From NCBI GenBank assembly GCA_016873805.1, contig VGVZ01000011.1, positions 25,145 through 89,144 of the forward strand: DNA of 64,000 nucleotides, written 5' to 3'. A program made the translations under genes and the position numbers. The notes below the pieces were generated by a model. The model was not told where the DNA came from. It made no database searches and saw only the letters and a list, made by a program, of their open reading frames with translations. Below are positions 18,286 to 27,625 of the stretch, one piece after another (within the stretch, counting starts at the first letter, position 1; the number at the start of each line of letters is the position of its first letter). The stretch comes from Ignavibacteria bacterium (lineage in GTDB: Bacteria > Bacteroidota > Ignavibacteria > UBA10030).

Positions 18286-19439
18286 TTCCTTCGCCGGAAG
18301 CTGAACGCGGAACGGATTACATCATAAGATTCCGGTGAACGAGACTTCAGCGCATCAAGTTGCTCACGGAGCGCGTAGAAACTCAGCGAGAGCATACCTG
18401 CAGACAGCGTGGCGATCAGGATAATCAGGAGTCGCTTGGGCTTCGCCTTGCGCTCGGCGGGTATTGCCCGGTCGAGAACTGCAACAGAAGGGGTCTCTTT
18501 CTTTTCTTCCAGACGAGCTTGTTCATAGACCGGAATCATGACCTCGAGGATTCGGGCCTGGATGAGAAGATTGCGGTAGATACGCCACTGCGTCAATCCG
18601 AGATCCGGAATCAGGGACAGCTTGTTGTTCAGGATCCTGAGTTCTGCTCGACGTCGCTGGACCTCTGAGTTTTCACTCCCGGCAACCTGCAAGAGGAACT
18701 CGAGCTCGATCTCCTTGATCGCCTTGTCGGCATAGAGCTGGGCGAATGCTTTTGCCCCCGCCTGGATGTCATCCGGCACGGCTACCATCCCCGAGGTCTT
18801 CTGGAAATTCCTGAATGCCTCCTCGTACGCTGCCAGGCTGTCCTTGGCTTCACGAACCCCCGCTTCAAGAAACTCACGGTACTTGCTCGAGCCCTGATGG
18901 TTCAGATCGGTGCTGATCGTATTCAGAATATCGATGTAGTGGTTCGCAATCGCCGCGGCGCGTTCGGGTTCCTTGTCGAATACCGTGATGTTGATATGTC
19001 CTTCTTCAGACACTTCGACATCCACGTTTGTCTCGAGCAGCTTGATCGTTTTCTCCATCGACGAATCCGCGATTTCGTACACCTTCTTCAGGTCGAACTG
19101 ATTGACCATCGCTTCCTTCGCGCTCCGGCTTTCCAGGATCGAGAGGTAGTTATACTGGCCACCCCGACCTCCTAGCGCGCCAATGGAACGGATCGGGGCG
19201 AAATCGCGGAGTGCCGATCCTAACGAGCCCAGCGAGCTCAGAATTCCGGTTTCCCGTGGCGGCAAGATAGTCACCGTACTTGCATACCAATGGGGCAGGA
19301 GGGAACTTACCCCTCCCGAAATGACGGCCGTCAGCAGACAGCTCACCAACACAAACGTGCGCGCCCGACCGAGCAGAGCAACGAACCAGACGATGGATGA
19401 TTGTTTCAGCAATCGAGATTCATTCATATTCGACGACAT
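18282..19439 (-). CDS. Chain-length determinant protein (Wzz/GumC type, no kinase)
   Basis: A ~385-residue polysaccharide co-polymerase. It has an N-terminal membrane segment (~25-50), a periplasmic part with a long coiled-coil stretch (~180-290), and a C-terminal membrane segment preceded by PAERKAKPKR, the usual Pro-rich approach. A C-terminal tyrosine-kinase domain is absent. The ATG at 19439 was chosen because a GGAG ribosome-binding site lies 9 bases upstream; an upstream in-frame ATG at 19454 lacks one. It should control chain length with the Wzy-like protein and the Wza-like exporter. Confidence 0.9.
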   Translation of the reverse strand: MSSNMNESRLLKQSSIVWFVALLGRARTFVLVSCLLTAVISGGVSSLLPHWYASTVTILPPRETGILSSLGSLGSALRDFAPIRSIGALGGRGGQYNYLSILESRSAKEAMVNQFDLKKVYEIADSSMEKTIKLLETNVDVEVSEEGHINITVFDKEPERAAAIANHYIDILNTISTDLNHQGSSKYREFLEAGVREAKDSLAAYEEAFRNFQKTSGMVAVPDDIQAGAKAFAQLYADKAIKEIELEFLLQVAGSENSEVQRRRAELRILNNKLSLIPDLGLTQWRIYRNLLIQARILEVMIPVYEQARLEEKKETPSVAVLDRAIPAERKAKPKRLLIILIATLSAGMLSLSFYALREQLDALKSRSPESYDVIRSAFSFRRRK

Positions 19440-19505
19440 GTCGTGTGGCTCCATTGTTCATAGACACAGCTCAACAACGACTGATCCGACCAAGACGCGA
19501 CGGGT

Positions 19506-21218
19506 CTACTTCGACACCTGGATGTAAAGGAGCACCGCCGTGGCCACGGCGGCTGTGACACTGACGGCATCACGCAGGATCGTGAAATAGTACGCAAAAT
19601 CCCTCTGCACCCCTTTCGGTACCCAGATCTGATCCCCTGGTTCCAGGTTTGTATCACCCGGATCGACCCACGCGAGCGTCGCTCTCTTGATGATCTTCAC
19701 ATCTCCGCTCAAGGCCGATCCGAGGAATCCTCCCGCCTGCCGAATGTAGTAGTCATACCTAGCCCCTCGAACAAAGGGGATGTGTCCTGGCTTGGACACC
19801 TGTCCGTTGACGATGACCGTTGACAGGTCCGATGGAACAAAGATGATGTCCTCATCCTGCAGGACAATATCCTGAGTCGAATCCCCCTCATTCAGCAGCT
19901 TGTGGAAATCAACAACGACAGGCACATATGATGATTGCATATTCAAGAGAAAGTACGCGCTGTCGCCGGGAAAACCGGGGTATGCCCTCAGATTTCTCAT
20001 CCGCTGCAAACTCGGATCCAAATCCTCAGAAATCTCCTGTTCTTTGCGGAGCAATATTGCCCCCGTGAGCAAGGCGTGGTCCGTCAATCCTCCGACTTTT
20101 TTCATCACGGCCGAGAGCCGCGTGTTGCTGACGCTGATCGGATACCGTCCCGGAAAGAGCACCTCGCCCGAGACAACAACTTGGTAGTCTCGTTTGCGGC
20201 TTTCGACCTGCGATACGACAATACGGTCACCTCTCATCAGCGGAATATTCTCCCGCTCACCACGCAAGACCCTTTTCAGCTCGATTGTCTGGTCCGACAA
20301 ATTTCGGCCGCTGTCGTCCATGCGAGACAGCACAATGGTTCCGGAGTCTGCTGCCGGAGCCAACCCCTGCGCAATCCCAATCAAGTCCACTAACCGGTCT
20401 CCCGGGACGAATTCATATGATCCCGGCGAATTGACGGCACCGAGGACAGAGACAAAATCAGTCTTCAGATCTCTCCGCGGAACGACGATGATGTCGCCGT
20501 CGAGAAGAAACGGATTATATCGATCCTCTTGAGTGCTGTAGAACTTTGGGATGTCGATGCGGAGCGTATCACCGGACTTCCGTATGAGCAGAATATTCCG
20601 GAGCGATGATGATTTGGAGAATTCATCCTGGCGATCCAACTGGGGAACGCGAACCACGTCACGGCCGACGGACGGAACATTCATGGTCGTGGTCGGTTGA
20701 GGAATCTTGATTCCCTCTCGCACAATCTTCTCAACCCGCACGACCGGAGACGCTACGTACGATCCCGGCATCAATACTGCCCCTCGCAATGTGACAACAA
20801 ACGATCGCGGCGTCATCAGCGTCATCGAGATCTCTCCCATCACGAATCTCTTCCGGACCATATCCCGCACGATTTGTTTAGCCGCAACGAGGGTACGCCC
20901 TCCGATCTTTGCTTCCCCGACAGTGGGAATAATGACCGTACCTTCCGGCGTCACCGACAACGAGTAGGTGAGACTGATCGGTCCCCACAGGCTGATCGAA
21001 ACAACGTCCGCCGGTCCTACGACGTAAGTCTCGGGGTCGATCATCCCTTCCATCGGAACGACGGAAGTCGCCGGCGGCAGTTGAGTCTTGCCCAAAAGTT
21101 CTTCCAGTGATCGCTGGCCTACCCGGTCATCAGGCATCTGCTTGACCTGTGATACCAGATCCGCTGAAACCCCGATCAGAACCATCAATCCCATACTAAG
21201 CACGGATGAGAATTTCAC
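19506..21218 (-). CDS. Polysaccharide export outer-membrane protein (Wza-like, SLBB repeats)
   Basis: A 570-residue exporter with an N-terminal signal sequence (MKFSSVLSMGLMVLIGVSA). A Poly_export domain begins around YVVGPADVVSISLWGP. Several SLBB repeats follow, recognisable by repeated V-x-G-x-V-x-x-P-G patterns (VTLRGAVLMPGSY, VSVLGAVNSPGSYEFVPG, VVSGEVLFPGRYPI, VIVNGQVSKPGHIPF). It ends with a hydrophobic segment (AVATAVLLYIQ). The protein is longer than E. coli Wza and has more SLBB copies, as in FCB-group exporters. It most likely forms the periplasm-spanning outer-membrane channel. Confidence 0.93.
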   Translation of the reverse strand: MKFSSVLSMGLMVLIGVSADLVSQVKQMPDDRVGQRSLEELLGKTQLPPATSVVPMEGMIDPETYVVGPADVVSISLWGPISLTYSLSVTPEGTVIIPTVGEAKIGGRTLVAAKQIVRDMVRKRFVMGEISMTLMTPRSFVVTLRGAVLMPGSYVASPVVRVEKIVREGIKIPQPTTTMNVPSVGRDVVRVPQLDRQDEFSKSSSLRNILLIRKSGDTLRIDIPKFYSTQEDRYNPFLLDGDIIVVPRRDLKTDFVSVLGAVNSPGSYEFVPGDRLVDLIGIAQGLAPAADSGTIVLSRMDDSGRNLSDQTIELKRVLRGERENIPLMRGDRIVVSQVESRKRDYQVVVSGEVLFPGRYPISVSNTRLSAVMKKVGGLTDHALLTGAILLRKEQEISEDLDPSLQRMRNLRAYPGFPGDSAYFLLNMQSSYVPVVVDFHKLLNEGDSTQDIVLQDEDIIFVPSDLSTVIVNGQVSKPGHIPFVRGARYDYYIRQAGGFLGSALSGDVKIIKRATLAWVDPGDTNLEPGDQIWVPKGVQRDFAYYFTILRDAVSVTAAVATAVLLYIQVSK

Positions 21219-21221
21219 TTT

Positions 21222-22328
21222 TCATTCTCCCAGACATTTGTTCACAAGGATTCCCGCAATCCTCTCCGCCGCTTTGCCGTCCCACAGGTGCGGGATACTG
21301 CCTTTCTTAAATCTTCCCTCAAACACGTCATGACATGCCGCAAGAACCCGATCGGCGTCAAGACCGGTGATACGATTCGTCCCAATCTCCACCGTGATCG
21401 GACGCTCCGTGTTTGATCTCAACGTGAGACACGGAATTCCCAGAACCGTGGTTTCTTCCTGAATGCCACCGGAGTCCGTCAGCACGAGAGTCGAGTTCTC
21501 CATGAGCTTGAGGAAATCGAGGTAACCGACCGGCTCGATCACCTTGAGACGCGCGATGCGCTCGAAGCGCTTGCCGAGCCCGTATTCGCCAATCATCTTT
21601 CGCGTCCGCGGATGCAAGGGAAAAACGATTGCGCGATCGTGTGACACCCGCTCGAAAATCTCCGCGATGGTATTCAGTCCTTCGCTCGTATCGACATTCG
21701 TCGGTCGGTGGAGCGTGACGAGCACGTACGCTTCCCCGTTCAAGCCCAGGTTCTCGATGATATTCGAGGCTGCGGAATGATCCCGGTAGGCCAACAGCGA
21801 ATCGACCATCACATTTCCGACATAGAAGATCCTCGACTCGTCGACTCCTTCCTTGATCAGATTTGCGATCGCGCTCGGTTCTGTGACAAAGAGGTAATCG
21901 GAAATCGCGTCGGTGAGAACACGATTGATTTCCTCCGGCATCGTTCGATCAAAACTCCGGAGTCCGGCCTCGATATGAGCAACCGGTACACCCAGTTTCA
22001 CGCTCGCAATACTGCACGCGAGTGTCGAGTTCACGTCTCCGACCACCACCACAAGATCGGGCCTCATCTTCTCCAACACCTTCTCAAATTCCACCATGAT
22101 CTTCGCTGTCTGCTGGCCGTGCGTCCCCGAACCAACGCCGAGCGAGAAGTCCGGTGCGGGAAGTCCGAATTCGTCGAAGAATACCTTTGACATCGACTCG
22201 TCGTAGTGTTGGCCGGTGTGGACGATGAGATGGCGGATTCGATCACGGTACGGCGTCAGCGCGTTGTGAAACGGCCCCAGCTTCATGAAGTTCGGCCTGG
22301 CGCCCCCGACACTGACAATCGTCTTCAT
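21222..22328 (-). CDS. wecB: Non-hydrolysing UDP-N-acetylglucosamine 2-epimerase
   Basis: A 368-residue protein matching WecB/MnaA. Motifs are VGGARPNFMKLGP, HTGQHYDESMSKVFFDE, VVVVGDVNSTLACS, VAHIEAGLRSFDRTMPEEIN and TDSGGIQEETTVLGIP. It interconverts UDP-GlcNAc and UDP-ManNAc, giving a precursor for ManNAc-containing glycans. It follows rmlB and precedes the exporter gene with only 3 bases between. Family and reaction are firmly supported by the motifs. Confidence 0.95.
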   Translation of the reverse strand: MKTIVSVGGARPNFMKLGPFHNALTPYRDRIRHLIVHTGQHYDESMSKVFFDEFGLPAPDFSLGVGSGTHGQQTAKIMVEFEKVLEKMRPDLVVVVGDVNSTLACSIASVKLGVPVAHIEAGLRSFDRTMPEEINRVLTDAISDYLFVTEPSAIANLIKEGVDESRIFYVGNVMVDSLLAYRDHSAASNIIENLGLNGEAYVLVTLHRPTNVDTSEGLNTIAEIFERVSHDRAIVFPLHPRTRKMIGEYGLGKRFERIARLKVIEPVGYLDFLKLMENSTLVLTDSGGIQEETTVLGIPCLTLRSNTERPITVEIGTNRITGLDADRVLAACHDVFEGRFKKGSIPHLWDGKAAERIAGILVNKCLGE

Positions 22329-22346
22329 CGCGATCGTTATCCTCTT

Positions 22347-23366
22347 CTAGCGTCCTTCGTACATCTTCTGATAGTACTCTTTGTACTCGCCGCTGATAAT
22401 CCGCTGCCACCAGTCCTGATGGCGGAGGTACCACATGATGGTCTCCTCGATCCCACGTTCAAATGTATGCGCCGGTGTCCAACCAAGTTCTTTCTGGATT
22501 TTGTTCGAGTCGATGGCGTACCTGCGGTCATGGCCCGGCCGGTCTTTCACGAATGTGATCAGACTCTCCGACTTGCCGAGAATCTTCAAGAGGAGCTTGA
22601 CAAGCTCGATATTGGTCTTCTCGCTGTTTCCGCCGATGTTGTACACCTCGCCGGCGGTCCCACCGTGAAGGACTGCGTCGATTGCAGAACAATGATCGCT
22701 CACATGAAGCCAATCTCTCACGTTGAGTCCGTCGCCGTAAACGGGAAGCGGCTTCTCCTGCATCGCGTTGGCAATCATCAGCGGAATGAGTTTTTCGGGA
22801 AACTGAAACGGACCATAGTTGTTCGAACAGCGTGTAATCACGACCGGAATCGAAAACGTGTGATGATAGGCAAGAGCGAGGAGATCAGCCGCCGCCTTGG
22901 TCGCGGCGTACGGACTGTTGGGATGAAGCGGCGTCGTTTCGGTGAACAATCCTTCGGGACCGAGGGAGCCGTACACTTCATCGGTCGAAACCTGGACAAA
23001 CTTCTTGAGTCGGAGTTCTTTTGCCAGCTCGAGCAGGACGTTCGTGCCGACCACATTCGTCTGGGCAAACTCTGCGGCTCCCATGATGCTCCGATCGACG
23101 TGCGATTCGGCAGCAAAATTGACGATGGCGTCAATGGCATGATCCCGGAGAATCGATTCAACGACATTCCGGTTTGCGATATCTCCCTTGACAAACATAT
23201 GCCGCGTGTTCTCTTTCAGTCCTTCGAGGTTTTCGAGGTTCCCCGCGTAGGTCAGTTTGTCAAGGTTGACCACTGTGTAAGTCGGATATGCTTCGAGGAT
23301 ATGGTACAGGAAGTTGCTACCGATGAAGCCCGCACCGCCGGTGACGAGAATGTTCATAATCCTCAA
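22347..23366 (-). CDS. rfbB: dTDP-glucose 4,6-dehydratase
   Basis: A 339-residue extended short-chain dehydrogenase. It has the NAD-binding VTGGAGFIGSNF, the TDEVYGSL segment with catalytic Asp-Glu, the YAATKAAADLL motif with the active-site Tyr-x-x-x-Lys, and RCSNNYGPFQFPEKLIP. It converts dTDP-glucose to the 4-keto-6-deoxy intermediate used for rhamnose and amino sugars. It overlaps the upstream RmlC-like gene by 4 bases. The third codon is also followed by Met, so translation may start at 23357. rfbA and rfbD are not in the window. Confidence 0.94.
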   Translation of the reverse strand: MRIMNILVTGGAGFIGSNFLYHILEAYPTYTVVNLDKLTYAGNLENLEGLKENTRHMFVKGDIANRNVVESILRDHAIDAIVNFAAESHVDRSIMGAAEFAQTNVVGTNVLLELAKELRLKKFVQVSTDEVYGSLGPEGLFTETTPLHPNSPYAATKAAADLLALAYHHTFSIPVVITRCSNNYGPFQFPEKLIPLMIANAMQEKPLPVYGDGLNVRDWLHVSDHCSAIDAVLHGGTAGEVYNIGGNSEKTNIELVKLLLKILGKSESLITFVKDRPGHDRRYAIDSNKIQKELGWTPAHTFERGIEETIMWYLRHQDWWQRIISGEYKEYYQKMYEGR

Positions 23367-23851
23367 TCCATTGTGTAGGGGGTATTCCCATCAAGTTCGT
23401 GACGAATCTCATCGACCCGGTCCCGTCGTCCTTCGCCGGCATAAAGCCGGTTGGGCAGATTGACGACCCAGCCCAGAGAGTCGCCGATGTTTCGGTACGC
23501 ATGCACCACTCCGGGAGGCACGATGACCGAGCAGGGGTGATGCTCGCCGACCTCAAGAACCATTTTTCGCCCGAATGTTGCGGATTCCTTCCGCGCATCC
23601 CAGCAATACAATCTGAACCTCGACGGCCCGATGAAGCAGAAGCAATCAGCCTGGTCTTTGTGTTCGTGCGGCCCACGCGCGACTCCGGGTTTTGTTGCCG
23701 AGATGTAGCACATGACGGGAAGAAATTCTCGGGAGATTTCATCACTGCGAAAGAGCTCTGTCAGCCATCCGCGCGGATCGTTGAAGAATTTCAGCTCCCT
23801 GACGACAACGCCGTCAATCGCACCTGAGTTGAACTCCAAGGAATCCTCCAT
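23363..23851 (-). CDS. RmlC-like sugar epimerase (cupin)
   Basis: A 162-residue cupin related to dTDP-4-dehydrorhamnose 3,5-epimerase. It carries ELKFFNDPRGWLTELFRSDE and a RGPHEHKDQADCF segment with the likely catalytic His, then VIVPPGVVHAYRN. The start at the ATG at 23851 (MEDSLEF) fits the family length better than the upstream in-frame ATG at 23893. It differs from canonical RmlC in details, so its product could be another 4-keto sugar. It is the first gene of the polysaccharide run; the 200 bases upstream contain no gene. Confidence 0.82.
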   Translation of the reverse strand: MEDSLEFNSGAIDGVVVRELKFFNDPRGWLTELFRSDEISREFLPVMCYISATKPGVARGPHEHKDQADCFCFIGPSRFRLYCWDARKESATFGRKMVLEVGEHHPCSVIVPPGVVHAYRNIGDSLGWVVNLPNRLYAGEGRRDRVDEIRHELDGNTPYTMD

Positions 23852-24053
23852 ACGAAATGAGAAATCGCAATGGAACTGTGACGAACAAGACAACCGATAG
23901 AAAGTACCAAAAAAACGTAAGTTCTGTGACAGAAGGGAAAACTAAGCAGTAGCAAGCGGCGGGTCTGGTGAGCCTCGTCTGTTCGTTCGTAACGTCTCGA
24001 AACTAACCTTTTTTTCGTCGATTGTCAATTGCCGGGCCGGGCGTCATCAGGTG

Positions 24054-24998
24054 CTACACGAACGAATCCCCCGGATTCAGGCGGTATCCACGGAGAAACT
24101 CCGCCGCGGACATCCGTTTCCTCCCTTCCTGCTGAAGCTCTGCGACTCCGATCACACCCTCTCCCGCCTGCACAATGAGCTCGTTGCCGCCTGCGGTCAC
24201 CACGGTCCCGGGAGGTGGCGAAGCAGTCCGATCGCGTGAATTCGGAGACGCGATCCCGATGGTTCTGTAGATCCGCATCACCTTTTCCGCCTGCATGGTC
24301 CAAGCGCAGGGAGTTGGCGACAATCCTCGAATGAAATCGTGGATGCGCGAAGCCGGCGCGGTCCAGTCAATTCGACAATCATTCTTGAAAATCTTCGGAG
24401 CTCGCGTTGCCTGACTGTTGTCCTGCTCGCGTCCCTGGGCTTTCCCTAGCTCAATCAGACGGACTGTTTGGAAGACGATTTCGGCTCCCACCCGTGGGGG
24501 CTTGTCATGGAGCTCGCCTGCGGTTTCATCTTCGCCGATCCGGACGCGCGCTTGAAGGATCACGGAGCCGGTATCCACCTGTTCTCGCAGAAAAAAGGTT
24601 GTCACACCGGTTTCCGACTCGCCGTTGATGATGGCCCAGTTGATCGGCGCCGGCCCGCGATACTTTGGAAGGAGTGAGGCATGTAAATTGAACGATCCGT
24701 GGGTCGGGATCGAAAACAGTGCTGAGGGGAGGATTCTGAAGGCAACGACAACAAACACATCAGGCCGGAGAGCAGTGAGGCGAGCAATGAACTCGGGATC
24801 GCGGAGGTCGGCGGGCTGAAGGAGAGGAATCGACTTCTGGAGAGCGATCGTCTTGATCGGAGAGTGCTCCACGCGTTGCCCCCTCCCTTGGGGTTTGTCC
24901 GGAACCGTCACAATCGAGACGACGGAATAGTGCGACTCGAGAAGTCGTTCAAGGCTGGGAATAGCAAACTCCGGCGATCCCATGAAGACGATCCGCAT
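24054..24998 (-). CDS. fmt: Methionyl-tRNA formyltransferase
   Basis: A 314-residue protein with the N-terminal formyltransferase domain (IVFMGSPEFAIPSLERLL, the catalytic HASLLPKYRGPAPINWAI segment, and TGVTTFFL with the Asp-containing loop nearby) and a C-terminal tRNA-binding domain (~205-310). It formylates initiator Met-tRNA. It follows def by 7 bases, the common def-fmt arrangement. Length and motifs are standard. Confidence 0.96.
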   Translation of the reverse strand: MRIVFMGSPEFAIPSLERLLESHYSVVSIVTVPDKPQGRGQRVEHSPIKTIALQKSIPLLQPADLRDPEFIARLTALRPDVFVVVAFRILPSALFSIPTHGSFNLHASLLPKYRGPAPINWAIINGESETGVTTFFLREQVDTGSVILQARVRIGEDETAGELHDKPPRVGAEIVFQTVRLIELGKAQGREQDNSQATRAPKIFKNDCRIDWTAPASRIHDFIRGLSPTPCAWTMQAEKVMRIYRTIGIASPNSRDRTASPPPGTVVTAGGNELIVQAGEGVIGVAELQQEGRKRMSAAEFLRGYRLNPGDSFV

Positions 24999-25005
24999 AG
25001 ATCCC

Positions 25006-25599
25006 TCATACTTCGGCGTAGGAGACGACAGGGTATCCGACTTCGATCTCCCCCTTCTTGATGGCTCGGAGCTTTCCCCGGAGAAGCGCTCGCTTTGCTC
25101 CGCTGATATGATCTACAAAGAGAATGCCGTCAAGATGATCAATCTCATGCAAGATGACACGCGCAAGAAGTCCATCCGTCGTCAGGAGCGTTTCTTTGAA
25201 ATCGCCATCCCGGTAACGGACAGTAATCTTCTCCGACCGTTCCACATCGGCTCGAACATCGGGGATGCTCAGACAGCCCTCCTCCATCGTCCAGGCATTC
25301 TCCTCCTCAATCACTTCAGGATTGATCAGCACCAGGCGTTGAGGCATGGAAGGTTCACGATCTGATCGATTGACCGGAGATGTTTCTTCGCCGTCATCAT
25401 CGACACCGGTGATATCGACCACGATAACACGTTTGAGCACACCGACTTGGGTAGCGGCGAGACCGACCCCGTGGGCTTTTTCCATCGTCTCAAACAGGTC
25501 GACGATGAGTTTGATGGTCTCGGGATTGAGATCTTCGACCTGTCGGGCTTTCTCGCGCAACACATCGGTTCCATAGAGGTAGATTGGGAGTACAGACAT
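25006..25599 (-). CDS. def: Peptide deformylase
   Basis: A 197-residue metalloenzyme with all three deformylase motifs: GVGLAATQVG (44-53), EGCLS (107-111) and HEIDHLDG (151-158), whose Cys and two His bind the metal. It removes the formyl group from nascent proteins. An insertion around residues 66-85 (GVDDDGEETSPVNRSDRE) lies between motifs 1 and 2, as in some FCB-group deformylases. It is transcribed just before fmt. Confidence 0.96.
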   Translation of the reverse strand: MSVLPIYLYGTDVLREKARQVEDLNPETIKLIVDLFETMEKAHGVGLAATQVGVLKRVIVVDITGVDDDGEETSPVNRSDREPSMPQRLVLINPEVIEEENAWTMEEGCLSIPDVRADVERSEKITVRYRDGDFKETLLTTDGLLARVILHEIDHLDGILFVDHISGAKRALLRGKLRAIKKGEIEVGYPVVSYAEV

Positions 25600-25660
25600 G
25601 GAATGAAGTTCCTTGCACTCCGGGGTGGCACATCATCGTGCTTCGCGGAGAGATGTTTAA

Positions 25661-26293
25661 TCAGTAGATGATACGGCGCGCGCCTTCCAGGCGCTTCTTG
25701 TAGTATGAACTCTCGAGTGAGGAGATTGTCACTCCCAGCGAGACGCTTGCGTGGGCAAACAGATCGTCACCGAGGTAGATCCCGACGTGCGAATACCGCT
25801 CACCGCTCGTGTTGAAGAAAACAAGATCGCCAAATTTCAGATCTTCGACGGGAATACTCATCCCCACGTGGGCTTGCTCTGCCGACGTGCGCGGAAGCTG
25901 TTTCCCGAGAGCAGTCCCATAGACCGCGAGCACGTATCCGGAACAATCGATCCCTCGTTGATCCTCCCCCCCGATGACGTATTTCGTTCCCATGTACTTT
26001 GAAATCTCGCGCATCATTTTGCTTTGATTCAACGGGGAGATGGAGGTGTTTTTTTCCTTCCGGAAATCGCGGGAACCCGAAGTGATCTTCTCAATCTCGG
26101 CCGGGTCGGGTTTCCGGTCGTCCTCCTTTCGTTCTTCCTCAGCTTCCCTCGACGAAAAGCGCGGCGAAGAATTCTTCGTCCTTTCGGTATTCGCCCGGTC
26201 ATCACCACTCCGAAACCGCGGCGACGAACCGGTACATCCGATCAGGATGAGAGCGAACAACAAGAGACTGCAGAATGCGATTCTGACGTTCAT
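25661..26293 (-). CDS. NlpC/P60 family lipoprotein (cell-wall peptidase)
   Basis: A 210-residue predicted lipoprotein. The ATG at 26293 gives a signal peptide ending in the lipobox LIGC with the lipidated Cys at residue 20. A charged, low-complexity linker follows (residues ~21-90). The C-terminal NlpC/P60 domain has the catalytic Cys in GIDCSGYVLAVYG and the His in YSHVGIYLG. The family cleaves peptide stems in peptidoglycan. It sits between the sigma factor gene (with an intervening terminator) and def. Confidence 0.9.
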   Translation of the reverse strand: MNVRIAFCSLLLFALILIGCTGSSPRFRSGDDRANTERTKNSSPRFSSREAEEERKEDDRKPDPAEIEKITSGSRDFRKEKNTSISPLNQSKMMREISKYMGTKYVIGGEDQRGIDCSGYVLAVYGTALGKQLPRTSAEQAHVGMSIPVEDLKFGDLVFFNTSGERYSHVGIYLGDDLFAHASVSLGVTISSLESSYYKKRLEGARRIIY

Positions 26294-26323
26294 CGCGACA
26301 TCGGCTCGCGAATCGTGTTTATG

Positions 26324-26359
26324 AAAAAGCCCCGATCGCGATCGAGTCGGGATCGAGGC
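26324..26359 (-). terminator. Intrinsic terminator after the sigma factor gene
   Basis: Read on the minus strand, GCCTCGATC (26359-26351) pairs with GATCGGGGC (26337-26329) to form a 9-base-pair stem with one G-U pair and a 13-base loop, followed directly by five T. It lies 25 bases past the stop of the rpoD-like gene and before the lipoprotein gene, as expected for rho-independent termination. Confidence 0.65.
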
Positions 26360-26383
26360 CTGCAATTCTTGACGATCGACACC

Positions 26384-27241
26384 TTATCCGAGATAGGCAC
26401 GGAGCTGTTTGCTGCGGGATGCATGGCGCAGTCGGCGGATCGCCTTTTCCTTGATCTGTCGGACTCGCTCTCGAGTCAGATTGAACTTCTCGCCGATCTC
26501 TTCAAGTGTGAGCGAGTGCTCCTGGTCGAGCCCAAAGTAGAGTCGGATCACCTGAGCCTCTCTGTCGCTCAGTGTCGCCAGGGCTCGGCGCACTTCCACT
26601 TTGAGGGACTCATCCATCAAAATGTGATCGGGGGAAGGCTGGCGCTGATCCTGGATCACATCGAGCAGGCGGTTATCTTCCCCCTGTGCAAACGGGGCAT
26701 CCATTGAAAGATGCCGACCGGAGATCTTGAGCGTGTCGGAGACCTCGAACAGGGACATATCGAGTTCTTCCGCCAGTTCGCTGGCACTCGGTTCGCGCTC
26801 GAATTCCTGCTCCAGCGTGCTGAACGCTTTCCCTATCTTGTTCAACGCGCCGACGCGATTCAGCGGCAGGCGCACGATACGCGACTGTTCCGCAAGCGCC
26901 TGGAGAATCGATTGCCTGATCCACCACACCGCGTACGAGATGAATTTGAAGCCACGGGTCTCGTCAAACCTTTTGGCCGCCTTGATCAATCCCAGATTCC
27001 CCTCGTTGATCAGGTCGCCGAGCGAGAGGCCCTGATTTTGATACTGTTTCGCCACGCTGACAACGAACCGCAGATTCGCCTTTGTGAGCTTCTCAAGTGC
27101 TTTTTCGTCCCCCTTCTTGATGCGTCGCGCAAGATCGATCTCCTCCTGGGGAGTCAGCAGTTCGACCTTCCCGATTTCCTGAAGGTACTTGTCGAGGGAC
27201 TGGCTCTCTCGATTCGTGTATTGTTTGCTGATCTTTACCAT
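26384..27241 (-). CDS. rpoD: Primary sigma-70 factor, short FCB-type RpoD
   Basis: A 285-residue sigma-70 factor starting at region 1.2 ([20 protein letters not shown]), lacking the long N-terminal regions of the E. coli protein. Region 2 is classic ([43 protein letters not shown]), region 3 follows, and region 4 carries the helix-turn-helix ([20 protein letters not shown]). This is the usual form of the housekeeping sigma factor in Bacteroidota and relatives. It would direct RNA polymerase to most promoters of the cell. A terminator follows it. Confidence 0.94.
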   Translation of the reverse strand: MVKISKQYTNRESQSLDKYLQEIGKVELLTPQEEIDLARRIKKGDEKALEKLTKANLRFVVSVAKQYQNQGLSLGDLINEGNLGLIKAAKRFDETRGFKFISYAVWWIRQSILQALAEQSRIVRLPLNRVGALNKIGKAFSTLEQEFEREPSASELAEELDMSLFEVSDTLKISGRHLSMDAPFAQGEDNRLLDVIQDQRQPSPDHILMDESLKVEVRRALATLSDREAQVIRLYFGLDQEHSLTLEEIGEKFNLTRERVRQIKEKAIRRLRHASRSKQLRAYLG

Positions 27242-27332
27242 TCCAACGTCACCTTACCTGAAAAATATTTGCATCGCCCCTCGACTGCGATCCTGTTCCC
27301 GAAAGTAGAACAGAAGATCGGCGGAAAAGATT

Positions 27333-27605
27333 TCATGCTTTTTGGAGATCGATGCGGTCCACAATGCCGACGATGCTCGCATCGACGGGAGCCATCTCGA
27401 CGGGCAGAGGGATGACCGCTTCACGCGCCGTAATGTAGAACACAATTTCTCCCGGTCCCGCTCCCACCGTGTCGACAGCCACGATTGGACTCCCGACCGG
27501 CTTTTGCTTCGCGTCCAGGGGCTGAACAAACTGGAGCTTGAAGCTATGTAGCGACTCTTCCTTGCGCGTCGCCCATATCGTTCCGATGACTTTCCCGAAG
27601 AACAT
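27333..27605 (-). CDS. EutN/CcmL bacterial microcompartment vertex protein, copy 2
   Basis: A 90-residue protein of the EutN/CcmL (BMC-P) family. It begins MFFGKVIGTIWATRKEES, the family hallmark, and ends with the VDASIVGIVDRIDL strand. BMC-P pentamers cap the vertices of microcompartment shells. It lies 20 bases downstream of a second copy. The two copies are clearly related but not identical, as is usual when a shell uses several pentamers. No hexameric shell protein gene is in the window. Confidence 0.93.
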   Translation of the reverse strand: MFFGKVIGTIWATRKEESLHSFKLQFVQPLDAKQKPVGSPIVAVDTVGAGPGEIVFYITAREAVIPLPVEMAPVDASIVGIVDRIDLQKA

Positions 27606-27625
27606 GAAAGATCCCGATTGAACGA

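Noticed and set aside
22206..23378. A 390-codon open frame on the plus strand across wecB and rfbB
   Set aside because: Antisense to a strongly supported dehydratase gene; no family features or ribosome-binding site.
23852..24053. Possible RNA gene or promoter between the RmlC-like gene and fmt
   Set aside because: No tRNA-like fold or clear -35/-10 pair could be made out; I see only unremarkable intergenic sequence.
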